64,000 nt of DNA from JAKALD01 sp963817785 (GCA_963817785.1 CAWFPL010000002.1:1116001-1180000), one strand, 5' to 3'. Positions 1 through 9,559 are shown, counted from the stretch's first letter. Notes: generated by a model from the sequence alone, not told the origin. Numbers and translations: made by a program.

Positions 1-1497
1 GGCCGCGCGGCGCGCGATGGCCTCGATCAGGTCGAGGCCGCGCGCGAGCGTGGCGTCCGGGTCCGGCGTGGCGGCCGCGGCGGCGGCGAGCGCGGGCACG
101 AGGGCGTCCATGCGCCGCTTGGAGTCCTCGGGCAGCATCAGGTAGCGCTGGCTCGCGCGCGTCGCCGCCAGGCGCTGCGCGGAAGCCTGCGGATCGCGGT
201 AGCCGCGCGCGGCGAGCCAGCGCGCCGCCGCCTCGCGGTCGTCCTGCCACGCTTCGCCGTTGCCCGGTTCGGCCGACTCGGCAAGCACCGCCTGGAAGTG
301 GCGCGTGACCGCGGCGCGCACTTCGGCGAGCCGCCCGGCGAGCGCTTCCCAGGAAGCGAAGCCCATCATCGCCGCGACGCGCGCGCGGTCGCCGTCGTCG
401 GAAGGCAGGGTGTGCGTCTGGCGATCGTCGAGGTACTGCAGGCGGTGCTCGAGGTTGCGCAGGAATACGTAGGCGTCGGCGAGCTCGGCGGCGGCATCCT
501 CCGGCAAGAGGCGCCGCTCGGCGAGCCGCGCCAGCACTTCGAGCGTCGGGCGAGCGCGCAGCGCGGGATCGCGCCCGCCGCGCACCAGCTGCAGCGCCTG
601 GGCGACGAACTCGATCTCGCGGATGCCGCCGGGCCCGAGCTTGACGTGTTCGGCCAGCTCGCGGCGCGCCACTTCGCGGCGCACTTCGGCGTGCAGCCGG
701 CGCATGGCGGCCAGCGTCGCGTAGTCGAGGTACTTGCGGTACACGAACGGGCGCACGATCGCGGCCAGCGCTTCGTGCGCGGCGGCTTCGCCGGTTAGCG
801 CGCGCGCCTTGATCCAGGCGTAGCGCTCCCATTCGCGGCCCTGGGCGACGAAATACGCCTCGAGCGCGTCGAAGCTCGCCGCCAGCGGGCCCGAGTCGCC
901 GTAGGGGCGCAGGCGCATGTCCACCCGGAAGACGAAGCCGTCCTCGGTCGCCTCGGCGAGCAGCCCGATCAGCTTGCGGCCGAGGCGCACGAAATACTCG
1001 TGGTTGGACAGTCGCCGCGCGCCGTCCGTGTCGCCCTCCTCGGGGTACAGGAACACCAGGTCGATGTCGGAGGACACGTTCAACTCGCGGCCGCCGAGCT
1101 TGCCCATGCCGACGACGACCAGGCGCTGGGCGCGTCCCGAGGCGCCGCGCGGCGTGCCGTGCTCGGCGGCGAGCCGCGCATCGGCCCACTCCAGCGCGAC
1201 CGCGATCGTCAGCTCGGCCAGGTCGCTCATGGCGGCGCACACTTCGGCGAGGCCGGCTTCACCCGCCAGGTCGCGCGCCATCTCGCGCAGCAGGACGCGC
1301 TGGCGCAGGCGGCGCAGGCGCCCCTTGAGCGCCGCTTCGTCGTCCGCCTCGGCCCCGGCGAGGGCGGCTTGCATCTCGGCGCGGCCGAAGGCCGGCTGCG
1401 TCGCGGCGGCCTCGGCGAGCAGCTCGGGCCGCGCGGCGAGCAGCTGCTCGGCGTAGCGCGAGCCGGCGAGCGACGACGAGCGCGCGGCGCCGCTCAA
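1..1497 (-). CDS. glnE: Glutamine synthetase adenylyltransferase/deadenylylase GlnE, partial
   Basis: This bifunctional enzyme adenylylates glutamine synthetase when nitrogen is plentiful and removes the AMP when it is scarce. The 499 codons present form the N-terminal half; the C-terminus runs off the left edge. Visible motifs are GMGKLGGREL followed by SSDID at about residues 130-150 (nucleotidyltransferase core) and KLGPGGIREIEF at about 286, both diagnostic of GlnE. The frame is open back to a TAA, and the best start is a TTG at 1497 with no clear Shine-Dalgarno, so a downstream ATG remains possible. It is divergent from yhdP. Identity is very sure, the exact start is not. Confidence 0.95.
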   Translation of the reverse strand, partial: MSGAARSSSLAGSRYAEQLLAARPELLAEAAATQPAFGRAEMQAALAGAEADDEAALKGRLRRLRQRVLLREMARDLAGEAGLAEVCAAMSDLAELTIAVALEWADARLAAEHGTPRGASGRAQRLVVVGMGKLGGRELNVSSDIDLVFLYPEEGDTDGARRLSNHEYFVRLGRKLIGLLAEATEDGFVFRVDMRLRPYGDSGPLAASFDALEAYFVAQGREWERYAWIKARALTGEAAAHEALAAIVRPFVYRKYLDYATLAAMRRLHAEVRREVARRELAEHVKLGPGGIREIEFVAQALQLVRGGRDPALRARPTLEVLARLAERRLLPEDAAAELADAYVFLRNLEHRLQYLDDRQTHTLPSDDGDRARVAAMMGFASWEALAGRLAEVRAAVTRHFQAVLAESAEPGNGEAWQDDREAAARWLAARGYRDPQASAQRLAATRASQRYLMLPEDSKRRMDALVPALAAAAAATPDPDATLARGLDLIEAIARRAA

Positions 1498-1515
1498 GAT
1501 CGCAGGAATTTCTGA

Positions 1516-1543
1516 TTGGGCACGAGTAGTTACGGTTTAAAAT
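1516..1543 (+). promoter_or_regulatory. Candidate sigma-70 promoter for yhdP operon
   Basis: TTGGGC (1516-1521) and TAAAAT (1538-1543) are separated by 16 bp in the glnE/yhdP intergenic gap. The -10 overlaps an in-frame ATG at 1542, which argues against that ATG as the yhdP start and favours the one at 1671. Sequence inspection only. Confidence 0.45.
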
Positions 1544-1670
1544 GCCGCCTGGTTCCGCGTCGCGTGGCGCGGCGAGCAAGAACTTTTCCCGCCGTTGTGC
1601 CCCCAAGCCGTGTGCCGAACCTCATCTCACCGGGACCAGTAGGCTGAATATAGGGGCAACGCGAAGCGCG

Positions 1671-4600
1671 ATGCAAACCGAGGACCGCAGGGAGGAGAGC
1701 AGCGCCGAGCGCCTGCTCGAGCGGGCGGGGGCTGCCGGCTGGTGGCTGCCCGCCCTCGAAGTGCTCGCCTGGGTCGTGTTCTTCGTCTTCGCCGGCGTGT
1801 TCCTCACGCTGCGCTACTGGCTGCTGCCCAACATCGAGCGCTACCGCGGCGACATCGTCGCCGTGCTGTCGCGCGAGATCGGCCTGCCGGTGAAGATCGG
1901 CGCGATCAGCGCCGAGTGGCAGGGCCTGCGCCCGGAGCTGCACTTTGCCGACGTGCGCCTGTACGACGCGCAGGGCCGCGAGGCACTGGTGCTGCCCGCG
2001 GTCGACAACGCGGTGGCGTGGAGCTCGCTGCTGCATCTCGACCTGCGCCTGCATTCGCTGACCATCGAGGGGCCGCGGCTCTCGGTGCGGCGCGACGCGC
2101 AGGGCGCGATCACCATCGCCGGCATCAAGCTCGGCGGCGAACGGGCCGAAGGCGGCTTTGCCGCGTGGCTGCTCAATCAGCGCGAGGTCGTCGTGCGCGA
2201 CGCCGAGATCCAGTGGATCGACGACAAGCGCGGCGCGCCGCCGCTGCTGCTGTCCGCGCTCAACCTGCGCCTGCGCAACGCCGGCGCGCGGCATCAGATC
2301 GGATTCACCGCGCGGCCGCCGAAGGAGCTCGGCGCGGACCTCGACGTGCGCGCGCTGCTGAGCGGCAGAACGGTCCGGCAGCTCGCGGCCTGGAACGCGG
2401 AGGTGTACGTGGACCTCGGCTCGACTGACCTCGCGGGCTGGCGCCCCTGGGTCGATGATCCGATCGACCTGCAGCGGGGCCTGGGCGCGCTGCGCCTGTG
2501 GGCCACGTTCGGCGGCGGCAAGCTGCAGCACGTCACCGCCGACGTCGCGTTGTCGCAGGTCGCCGCGCGCCTGGGCAAGGACCTGCCGCTGCTCGAGCTG
2601 CAAAGCGTCAGCGGCCGGCTGCAGGGCAGCACGACCGCGCGCGGCTACCAGTTCGGGGTGCGCAACCTGGCGCTCGCCACGGGGCAGGGCCGGCCGATGC
2701 GCTCGACCAGCTTCCAGGTGCTGTGGGAGCCGGCGGTGGCCAACACCTCCGGCGGCACGGTGGTCGAATCCAGGCCGGCGCACGGCTCGTTCAGCGCCAG
2801 CCTGATCGAGCTCGGCCCGCTCGCGCGGCTGGCCGAGTATCTGCCGTTGCCCGTCGGTCTGCGCGCGCTGCTGGCCGAGCTCGAACCGCACGGCAGCGTG
2901 CGCGACGCCAGGCTCGACTGGAGCGGCGAGCTGCCGTCGGCCGCGGCGTTTTCGGGCCGGGCGCGCTTCTCGCACGTGGCGCTGGCGGCCTGGCACGCGA
3001 TTCCGGGCTTCGCGGGGCTCTCGGGCAGCGTCAGCGCGAGCGACACGAAGGGCAGCCTGCATCTCGATTCGCGCAACGCCGAGATCGACCTGCCCAGGAT
3101 CTTCCCGGAGCCGCGCATGCCGCTGGACGCGCTGAGCGGCCAGGTCGACTGGGAGCGCCAGGGGCCGGGCGGGGTCGCGCTGCGCATCGTCAACCTCAGC
3201 TTCTCCAATGCGCACCTCGCCGGAAGCGCGTTCGGCACCTACCGCTACGCCGACGGCAAGGGGCCGGGCGTGATCGATCTTTCCGCCCGCCTGGTGCGCG
3301 CCGACGGCCGGTTCACGGCGAAATACCTGCCGCTCGCGACGATCATGAACAAGGAAGCGCGCGACTGGGTGGCGAATTCGATCCTGACGGGCCGCTCCGA
3401 CGACGTGCGGCTGCGCCTGAAGGGCGATCTGCGCAAGTTTCCGTTCGTCGATCCCGGGACGGGGCAGTTCGACGTCGCGGCGCACGTCGCCGGCGGGGTG
3501 CTCGAGTTTGCGCCCGGCTGGCCGCGCATCGAAGGCATCGACGGGGATCTGCTGTTCGACCGCGACCGGCTGGAAATCGTGGGTCGCAGCGCCACGATCT
3601 CCGGGGTCGCGCTGAGCAACGTGCGCGTGAGCATTCCAAGCATGATCGGGCCGACGCGGGTGCTGATCAGCGGCCGGGCCGACGGCCCGACCGACGATTT
3701 CCTGAAGTTCGTCCAGCGCAGCCCGGTGCGCGGCATGATCAATGGCTTCGCCGACGGCGTGAGCGCGACCGGACCCGGGCACCTGCAGCTCAAGCTCGAG
3801 CTGCCGCTCGCCAAGCTCGCGCAGAGCAAGATCGCCGGCACGTACCAGCTTGCCAATGACGCGCTGCGCCTGCGCCCGGGCCTGCCGGCGCTCGAGCGCG
3901 TGAACGGGGCCGTGAGCTTTACCGAATCGGGGCTCACGCTGCACGACCTGAAGGCGCAGCTGCTCGGCGGCGCGGTCACGCTCAGCGGCGGCTCGAAGCC
4001 GGGCGAGGGCGTCGCGGTGAGCGCGCGCGGCCGGGCGACGGTGGCCGGGTTGCGCGCGGCGTTCGACCACCCCTGGTGGCGCTACCTGTCCGGGGGCGCC
4101 TCGTACGTCGCCCACCTCAGGGTGCGCGGCGGCAGCACCCAGGTGAGCTTCGATTCGTCGCTCGCCGGCGTAGCGAGCGATCTGCCGCCGCCGCTCGCGA
4201 AGGCGGCGAGCCAGGCCCTGCCGTTGCGCGTCGAGTTCCTCCCGGGCGAGGCCGACGCGCTCGATCGCATCTCGGTGACGCTCGGGCGGCTCCTGCGGGC
4301 CGAGCTCCTGCGCGTGCGCGAAGGCGACGCGATGGTGCTGCAGCGCGCCTCCGTCGCGCTCAATCCCGTGCCCGGGGAGCCGATGCGCCTGCCCGAGCAC
4401 CAGGTGACCCCCGGGCGCCAGTCGACCCTGGTGTACGGGACGCTGCCGGCGCTCGATCTGGATCGCTGGCTGCCCCTGTTCGGCGGCAGCACGGTCGGCG
4501 GCGGAGCGACCTTCGACCTGCGGCTCGGACGGCTCGACGCGTTCGGCAAGCGCGTGCACGACGTCTCGCTGCACGCGGGCGCCGATGCGAGCGGCTGGTC

Positions 4601-5591
4601 GGCGAAGGTCGACGCGACCGAGCTCGCCGGCGACCTGTCGTACAGCTACCAGGGCGGGGGCAAGCTGATCGCGCGGCTCAAGCACTTCGAGATTCCCGGC
4701 GATGCGCCGGGCGTCGTGCCCGGCGAGGGCGTGAAGGACCTGCCCGCGGTCGATCTGATCACCGATCAGTTCACCTTCCGCGGCAAGCAGCTCGGACGGG
4801 TCGAGGTGGGGGCCGAGCGCCAGGGACCGGACTGGCGCATCCACAAGCTGGCGATGGTCGATCCCGATGCCTCGCTCAGCGGGCACGGGGTCTGGCACAC
4901 CGGCCAGCCTTCGCGCACCTCGCTCGAGTTTTCGCTCGATGCGACCGACGCGGGCAAGTTCCTCGCCCGCATCGGCTATCCGGGCTACGTGAAGAGCGGC
5001 GTGGCCAATCTCTCGGGCGCGGTGGCCTGGAACGGCGATCCGCTCAAGATCGACTATCCGAGCCTGTCGGGGACGCTTTCGCTGGAAGCGAAGAACGGCC
5101 AGTTCCTCGAGATCGACCCGGGAGTGGGCAAGCTGCTGTCGCTGGTGAGCCTGCAGGCGCTGCCGCAGCACCTCACCCTGGGCTTTCGCGACGTGTTCTC
5201 GAAGGGCTTCCAGTTCGACCACATCGCCAGCTCGCTGCAGGTAGCGAACGGCAGCATGACCACGAAGGACTTCAAGATGAGCGGCTCGGGGGCGGACGTC
5301 GACATGTCGGGCGAGGTCGACCTGGTGCGCGAGACCCAGGACCTCCGGGTGCGCGTGGTGCCGAAGCTCGCCGGCAGCGCCTCGACCGTGCTCGGGCTGG
5401 TGAACCCGATCGTGGGCATCACCAGCGCGATCGCGCAGAGCCTGCTGAAGAACCCGCTCGGACAGATCTTCGCCTACGATTACGCGATCACCGGCACCTG
5501 GAGCGATCCCAAAGTGGAGAAAGAGCGCGCCGCGCCGCCCGCGGTCCCGGGGGCGGGCGAGCCGAACGGACAGCCGGCGCCGGCGAATTGA
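1671..5591 (+). CDS. yhdP: YhdP family (TIGR02099) large envelope AsmA-like protein
   Basis: This is a 1306-residue single-pass inner-membrane protein of the YhdP/AsmA-like group, a family implicated in moving phospholipid between the two membranes. A transmembrane segment at about residues 28-48 is followed by a very long periplasmic region of repeating beta-rich stretches and a conserved AsmA-type C-terminus around residues 1130-1270. The length fits the family (about 1270-1400). ATG 1671 is preferred over an in-frame ATG at 1542, because 1542 lies inside the probable -10 element and the extra 43 residues are basic and low complexity. It is followed after 4 bp by a nitrilase gene and then tldD, an order common in Betaproteobacteria. 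Confidence 0.9.
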   Translation: MQTEDRREESSAERLLERAGAAGWWLPALEVLAWVVFFVFAGVFLTLRYWLLPNIERYRGDIVAVLSREIGLPVKIGAISAEWQGLRPELHFADVRLYDAQGREALVLPAVDNAVAWSSLLHLDLRLHSLTIEGPRLSVRRDAQGAITIAGIKLGGERAEGGFAAWLLNQREVVVRDAEIQWIDDKRGAPPLLLSALNLRLRNAGARHQIGFTARPPKELGADLDVRALLSGRTVRQLAAWNAEVYVDLGSTDLAGWRPWVDDPIDLQRGLGALRLWATFGGGKLQHVTADVALSQVAARLGKDLPLLELQSVSGRLQGSTTARGYQFGVRNLALATGQGRPMRSTSFQVLWEPAVANTSGGTVVESRPAHGSFSASLIELGPLARLAEYLPLPVGLRALLAELEPHGSVRDARLDWSGELPSAAAFSGRARFSHVALAAWHAIPGFAGLSGSVSASDTKGSLHLDSRNAEIDLPRIFPEPRMPLDALSGQVDWERQGPGGVALRIVNLSFSNAHLAGSAFGTYRYADGKGPGVIDLSARLVRADGRFTAKYLPLATIMNKEARDWVANSILTGRSDDVRLRLKGDLRKFPFVDPGTGQFDVAAHVAGGVLEFAPGWPRIEGIDGDLLFDRDRLEIVGRSATISGVALSNVRVSIPSMIGPTRVLISGRADGPTDDFLKFVQRSPVRGMINGFADGVSATGPGHLQLKLELPLAKLAQSKIAGTYQLANDALRLRPGLPALERVNGAVSFTESGLTLHDLKAQLLGGAVTLSGGSKPGEGVAVSARGRATVAGLRAAFDHPWWRYLSGGASYVAHLRVRGGSTQVSFDSSLAGVASDLPPPLAKAASQALPLRVEFLPGEADALDRISVTLGRLLRAELLRVREGDAMVLQRASVALNPVPGEPMRLPEHQVTPGRQSTLVYGTLPALDLDRWLPLFGGSTVGGGATFDLRLGRLDAFGKRVHDVSLHAGADASGWSAKVDATELAGDLSYSYQGGGKLIARLKHFEIPGDAPGVVPGEGVKDLPAVDLITDQFTFRGKQLGRVEVGAERQGPDWRIHKLAMVDPDASLSGHGVWHTGQPSRTSLEFSLDATDAGKFLARIGYPGYVKSGVANLSGAVAWNGDPLKIDYPSLSGTLSLEAKNGQFLEIDPGVGKLLSLVSLQALPQHLTLGFRDVFSKGFQFDHIASSLQVANGSMTTKDFKMSGSGADVDMSGEVDLVRETQDLRVRVVPKLAGSASTVLGLVNPIVGITSAIAQSLLKNPLGQIFAYDYAITGTWSDPKVEKERAAPPAVPGAGEPNGQPAPAN

Positions 5592-5595
5592 AGCC

Positions 5596-6402
5596 ATGAC
5601 CAGCACGCGCTTTGCCGCGATCCAGATGGTGTCCGCGCCGGAGCTCGAGCAGAACCTCGAGGCAGCCGGGCGCCTGATCGGCGAGGCAGCGCGCGCGGGG
5701 GCGAAGCTGGTCGCGCTGCCGGAGAACTTCTACTGCATCAGCGGGGACGAGACCGCCAAGGTCGGGCTGCGCGAGCCCGACGGCGACGGTCCGATCCAGC
5801 GCTTTCTCGCGGATGCGGCGCGCGCGCACCGCGTCTGGGTGGTGGGCGGCACCGCACCGATCGCCTGCCCCGACCCGGCGCGCATCCGCAGCGCCTGCCT
5901 GGTGTACGACGACGCGGGCCGGCGCGTCGCGCGCTACGACAAAATGCACCTGTTCCGCTTCTCCGCGGGCAATGAGCGCTACGACGAGTCGCGTACGCTC
6001 GAGGCGGGCGGGCAGCCGGTCGCGATCGAAAGCCCCTACGGGCGGCTCGGATTGTCCGTTTGCTATGATGTCCGCTTCCCGGAGCTGTATCGGGGGCTCG
6101 GCGAAATCGACGTGCTGTTCGTGCCCTCCGCGTTCACCGTGCAGACCGGCGAGGCGCACTGGGCGACGCTGCTGCGGGCGCGCGCCATCGAGAACCTTGC
6201 TTACGTGGTGGCACCGGCGCAGGGCGGGCTGCATCCGTCGGGCCGCCGCACCTACGGGCACACGCTGATCGCCGATCCGTGGGGCGCGGTGCTCGCCGAG
6301 CGCGCCGAAGGCGAAGGCGTGGTGCTCGCCGACATCGACCTCGCGCGCATCGCGCAGCTGCGCCGCGACCTGCCCGCGCTCATCAACCGGAGGCTTACCT
6401 GA
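5596..6402 (+). CDS. Carbon-nitrogen hydrolase (Nit/omega-amidase-like)
   Basis: This 268-residue nitrilase-superfamily amidase has the full catalytic triad: Glu in LPENFY (about 43), Lys in YDKMHLF (about 116), and Cys in SVCYDVRFPELYR (about 155). Close relatives are Nit1/Nit2-type enzymes that hydrolyse omega-amides or deaminated glutathione, so metabolite repair is the likely role, but the exact substrate cannot be read from sequence. It lies 4 bp after yhdP, and its TGA overlaps the tldD ATG, so the three genes are almost certainly co-transcribed and translationally coupled. Confidence 0.9.
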   Translation: MTSTRFAAIQMVSAPELEQNLEAAGRLIGEAARAGAKLVALPENFYCISGDETAKVGLREPDGDGPIQRFLADAARAHRVWVVGGTAPIACPDPARIRSACLVYDDAGRRVARYDKMHLFRFSAGNERYDESRTLEAGGQPVAIESPYGRLGLSVCYDVRFPELYRGLGEIDVLFVPSAFTVQTGEAHWATLLRARAIENLAYVVAPAQGGLHPSGRRTYGHTLIADPWGAVLAERAEGEGVVLADIDLARIAQLRRDLPALINRRLT

Positions 6403-7889
6403 TGGACACCGTACTAGCCGCCCCCGAAACCACGAGCGGCCTGCTCGCCGTGGCCGAGGGCTGCCTGCTGGCGCCCTACGAGCTCGCGCCCGCGAAGCTC
6501 GATCACGTGTTCCACGCCCTCGGCGAGCACCGCATCGACTACGCCGACCTGTTTTTCCAGTACACCCGCTCCGAGGGCTGGAGCCTGGAGGAGGGCATCG
6601 TCAAATCGGGCAGCTTCAACATCGACCAGGGTGTGGGGGTGCGCGCGATCTCCGGCGACAAGACCGCGTTCGCCTATTCCGACGAGATCAGCTTCGCGGC
6701 GCTGGAGGACGCGGCGCGCGCCACGCGCGCGATCGCGCGCGCCGGCCAGAACCGCCGCGTCCCCGTCCGTGGGGCCGGGGGTGCGGGGGGGCGCCATAGC
6801 CCCCCTGCGACCCGCTACCAGGCGATCGATCCGCTGGCCTCGCTCGGCTCGGAGGCCAAGGTGCACCTGCTCGAGCGGCTCGAGCGCATGTGCCGTGCGC
6901 TCGATCCGCGCGTGACGCAGGTGATGGCGCATCTGGGCGGCGAATACGAGGTGGTGCTGATCGCGCGCTCCGACGGGGTGCTGGCGGCCGACGTGCGGCC
7001 GCTGGTGCGGCTCTCGGTGCAGGTGATCGCCGAGGCGGGCGGGCGGCGCGAGACCGGCAGTGCGGGCGGCGGCGGGCGCACCGACTACGCGCATTTCACC
7101 GATGCCGTGCTCGAGGACTACGCCCGCCAGGCGGTGTCGCAAGCGCTCACCAACCTCGAGGCGCGCCCCGCGCCGGCGGGCACGATGACCGTGGTGCTCG
7201 GCCCCGGCTGGCCCGGGGTGCTGCTGCACGAGGCGATCGGGCACGGCCTGGAGGGCGATTTCAACCGCAAGGGCAGCTCGGCGTTCGCCGGCCGCATCGG
7301 CGAGCGGGTGGCCGCGCCCGGGGTCACGGTGGTCGACGACGGCACGCTGCCGGACCGGCGCGGCTCGCTCACGGTGGACGACGAGGGCAACCCGACGCGG
7401 CGCACGGTGTTGATCGAGAACGGCATCCTGCGCGGCTACATGCAGGACAGCCTGAACGCGCGGCTGATGAAGATGCCGCTCACCGGCAACGCCCGGCGCG
7501 AATCGTTCGCGCACCTCACCCTGCCGCGCATGACCAACACCTACATGCTGGCCGGGACGCGCGATCCGGCGGAGATCATCGCCAGCGTGAAGAAGGGGCT
7601 GTACGCGGTGAACTTCGCCGGCGGCCAGGTGGACATCACCAACGGCAAGTTCGTGTTCTCGGCGGCCGAGGCCTACCTGATCGAGAACGGCAAGGTGACG
7701 CAGCCGGTGAAGGGCGCGACGCTGATCGGCAACGGCCCGGACGTGCTCACGCGGGTGGCGCTGATCGGCAACGACCTGAAGCTCGATCCCGGCATCGGCA
7801 CCTGCGGCAAGGAAGGCCAGAGCGTGCCGGTGGGGGTCGGCCAGCCCACCCTCAGGATCGACGGCCTGACGGTGGGAGGGACGGCCTAG
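6402..7889 (+). CDS. tldD: Metalloprotease TldD
   Basis: The 495-residue TldD subunit works with TldE/PmbA as a zinc metalloprotease that degrades unfolded peptides and processes some modified peptides. The zinc motif HEAIGHGLE (HExxxH) sits at about residues 277-285, followed by the conserved GDFNRKGSSAF segment. The C-terminal GTCGKEGQ and PVGVGQPTLRI motifs are typical. The ATG overlaps the stop of the nitrilase gene (ATGA). A G/C-rich stretch at 6770-6812 encodes a Gly/Arg/Pro-rich loop in a naturally variable part of the family. No pmbA is present in the window. Confidence 0.95.
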   Translation: MDTVLAAPETTSGLLAVAEGCLLAPYELAPAKLDHVFHALGEHRIDYADLFFQYTRSEGWSLEEGIVKSGSFNIDQGVGVRAISGDKTAFAYSDEISFAALEDAARATRAIARAGQNRRVPVRGAGGAGGRHSPPATRYQAIDPLASLGSEAKVHLLERLERMCRALDPRVTQVMAHLGGEYEVVLIARSDGVLAADVRPLVRLSVQVIAEAGGRRETGSAGGGGRTDYAHFTDAVLEDYARQAVSQALTNLEARPAPAGTMTVVLGPGWPGVLLHEAIGHGLEGDFNRKGSSAFAGRIGERVAAPGVTVVDDGTLPDRRGSLTVDDEGNPTRRTVLIENGILRGYMQDSLNARLMKMPLTGNARRESFAHLTLPRMTNTYMLAGTRDPAEIIASVKKGLYAVNFAGGQVDITNGKFVFSAAEAYLIENGKVTQPVKGATLIGNGPDVLTRVALIGNDLKLDPGIGTCGKEGQSVPVGVGQPTLRIDGLTVGGTA

Positions 7890-7896
7890 CGCCCGG

Positions 7897-8202
7897 CTAG
7901 CCGGGCCCTGCGTAGATGTTGAGGTACTTCACGCAGATCACCCGCAGGCAGGACGAGATGTTCTTGTCGTTCGCGATCAGGCAGCTGTCGTGGATGCGCT
8001 CGATCAGGCGGGGCAGCGGCAGGCCGACCTCGCGCGACATGTCCTCCAGCACGTTCCAGAACGCGCGCTCCAGCGAGACCGTGGTGCTGTGCCCGTGGAT
8101 GCGGAAGCCGCGCTTCTCCGGGATGAACTCGCCGATCTGCGAGGTCGTGCAGGCATCGAACATGTGCGCGAGCAGGTCGTTGCGCTCGAGGTAGATGGAC
8201 AT
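7897..8202 (-). CDS. Ribbon-helix-helix domain protein (RHH_4 type)
   Basis: This 101-residue protein matches the short ribbon-helix-helix family seen in many Proteobacteria. A central basic beta segment (KRGFRIHGHSTTVSLERAFW, about 30-49) precedes two helices, and the C-terminus carries SCLIANDKNISSCLRV. Members are presumed DNA-binding regulators, with few targets known. It converges on tldD and is divergent from the sulfur-trafficking cluster, so it could regulate that cluster, but nothing in the sequence proves this. A 12-bp palindrome, TATGCGAGCATA, lies at 8297-8308 between them. Confidence 0.75.
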   Translation of the reverse strand: MSIYLERNDLLAHMFDACTTSQIGEFIPEKRGFRIHGHSTTVSLERAFWNVLEDMSREVGLPLPRLIERIHDSCLIANDKNISSCLRVICVKYLNIYAGPG

Positions 8203-8370
8203 GGCGGTGTGGCCAAAGTGACTTGACTTTCAATATAAGTCGGCGGCGCGGGGCGATCAAGCGGCTGTTTGCAACAGTTACTACCCGCCCGCGCGGTATG
8301 CGAGCATAGGATCTCAGGCCCGGCAAGAGGCGGTGGCGCTCCGAGGCGCCGATGGTCAAGGAGGAGGAAG

Positions 8371-8862
8371 GTGGAGTTTTTCCAGAAGACGCTGGACCCG
8401 ATCATCGCGCTCGCGGCGATCGCGGTGCTGGACATTTTTCTGTTCCTCACAGTCGGGGCCTGGACCGTCGGCGGCGGTGAAACCATGATGACCGGGCTCG
8501 CCGCCAAGTTCTTCATGGGCGACGCCGTGTACCGCATCCCCTTCTGGAAGTTCGCGTTTCCGCCCGATCCTACCTACTGGAAGATCTACATCAGCCTGGG
8601 CATGGTGTTCGGCGCGTTTCTCGGGGCGGTGCTGTCGAAGGAGTTCTACTGGCGCATGCCGCACCGCATGTGGGAGTGGGTCAGGATCACCATCGGCGGG
8701 CTGCTGATGGGCATCGGTATCCGGCTCGCCTTCGTGTGCAACGTGAGCACCTTCTTCGGCCTCACGCCGGAGATGAACCTCGGCGGCTACCTCGCGGTGA
8801 GCGGCATCCTGGCCGGCGCCTGGGTGGGAACCTGGATCTACAAGAAGACCCTGGAGGACTGA
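8371..8862 (+). CDS. YeeE/YedE-type sulfur transporter, first polypeptide
   Basis: This 163-residue polytopic membrane protein corresponds to one half of the YeeE/YedE (TsuA thiosulfate transporter) fold. Several hydrophobic segments are visible (about 10-30, 67-85, 104-122, 130-150). A conserved-type cysteine lies in LAFVCNVSTFFG, where canonical YeeE has a Gly/Cys-rich substrate loop. The GTG start at 8371 is chosen because it follows a strong purine-rich Shine-Dalgarno (AAGGAGGAGGAAG). The second half follows after one base, so the two polypeptides probably make one transporter, as in PmpA/PmpB-type systems. Substrate is likely thiosulfate or another reduced sulfur species. Confidence 0.85.
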   Translation: MEFFQKTLDPIIALAAIAVLDIFLFLTVGAWTVGGGETMMTGLAAKFFMGDAVYRIPFWKFAFPPDPTYWKIYISLGMVFGAFLGAVLSKEFYWRMPHRMWEWVRITIGGLLMGIGIRLAFVCNVSTFFGLTPEMNLGGYLAVSGILAGAWVGTWIYKKTLED

Positions 8863-8863
8863 G

Positions 8864-9559
8864 ATGACGCCCGTCGCCGGATGCGTGGCTGCGTTCATTT
8901 TCGGCACCACGGTGGGGCTGCTGGTGCAGCGCTCGCGCTACTGCAACGTGGCCGCGCTGCGCGACGCCATGCTGTTCAAGACCTACCGCAACACCAAGGC
9001 GATGCTCGTCGCCATGATGATCATGACCGTAGGGTTCACCGCCTTCATCTCCATCGGCGCCGGCAAGCCGATGCGCTTCGACGTGGGGCTCAACACCTTC
9101 ATCGGCCTGTTCCTGTTCGGCATCGGCATGGTGCTCGCCGGGGCGTGCACCGTCTCCACCTGGGTCAAGGCGGGCGAGGGCAACATCGGCGCGTGGTGGG
9201 CGCTGCTGTTCACCTTCGTCGGCATGTTCCTGTTCTCGCTGCTGTGGTCGTTCGTCTACTGGCCGCCCGCCCCCGCCACCATGACCGGCGCGCCCAACCT
9301 GGCGGGGCTGCAGTTCGGATTCGCCAATGCCGCCACCCTGCAGAGCAAGACCGGGATCCCGGCCATCGTGTTCGGCCTGATCCAGACGTTCGTGCTGGCG
9401 GCCATTTACCGGGCGATCCTCAAGCGCGAGCGGCAGCGGGCGCAGGCGCACGCGGCGGCCGAGACCGCGGACTCGAACGCCTGCGACGCCTGGGCGGACC
9501 CGGTCGGCGCCGCGGCGCCGCAGGGCGCGCTGGCGCGCGCGGCGGAGCAGAGCGCCTGA
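8864..9559 (+). CDS. YeeE/YedE-type sulfur transporter, second polypeptide
   Basis: The 231-residue partner of the preceding membrane protein has cysteines in RSRYCNVAALRD (about 24) and LAGACTVSTWVKAGEGN (about 90). With the one in the first polypeptide this gives three cysteines in YeeE-like loops, matching the number known to relay thiosulfate in TsuA. A hydrophilic, Ala-rich C-terminal tail (about 195-231) is cytoplasmic. It starts one base after the first half. The TusA gene downstream could receive sulfur on the cytoplasmic side; that handover is inferred. Confidence 0.85.
   Translation: MTPVAGCVAAFIFGTTVGLLVQRSRYCNVAALRDAMLFKTYRNTKAMLVAMMIMTVGFTAFISIGAGKPMRFDVGLNTFIGLFLFGIGMVLAGACTVSTWVKAGEGNIGAWWALLFTFVGMFLFSLLWSFVYWPPAPATMTGAPNLAGLQFGFANAATLQSKTGIPAIVFGLIQTFVLAAIYRAILKRERQRAQAHAAAETADSNACDAWADPVGAAAPQGALARAAEQSA

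Noticed and set aside
1542..1670. Upstream ATG extending YhdP by 43 residues
   Set aside because: It lies within a good -10 hexamer and the extra residues are not like the family N-terminus.
1530..5606. Very long open frame on the minus strand opposite yhdP
   Set aside because: Its composition is Arg/Ala/His-rich shadow coding of a high-GC gene, with no recognisable domain, whereas the plus strand encodes a clear YhdP protein.
6760..6815. G-run/C-run inverted repeat inside tldD
   Set aside because: It encodes a variable loop of TldD without changing the frame, so I treat it as composition and not as an inserted element.
8223..8239. TTGACT and TATAAG between the RHH gene and the sulfur cluster
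   Set aside because: The spacer is only 5 bp, too short for a sigma-70 promoter.
8297..8308. TATGCGAGCATA palindrome as a ribbon-helix-helix operator
   Set aside because: It is plausible but only a single 12-bp palindrome with no second copy seen; not enough to list as a site.
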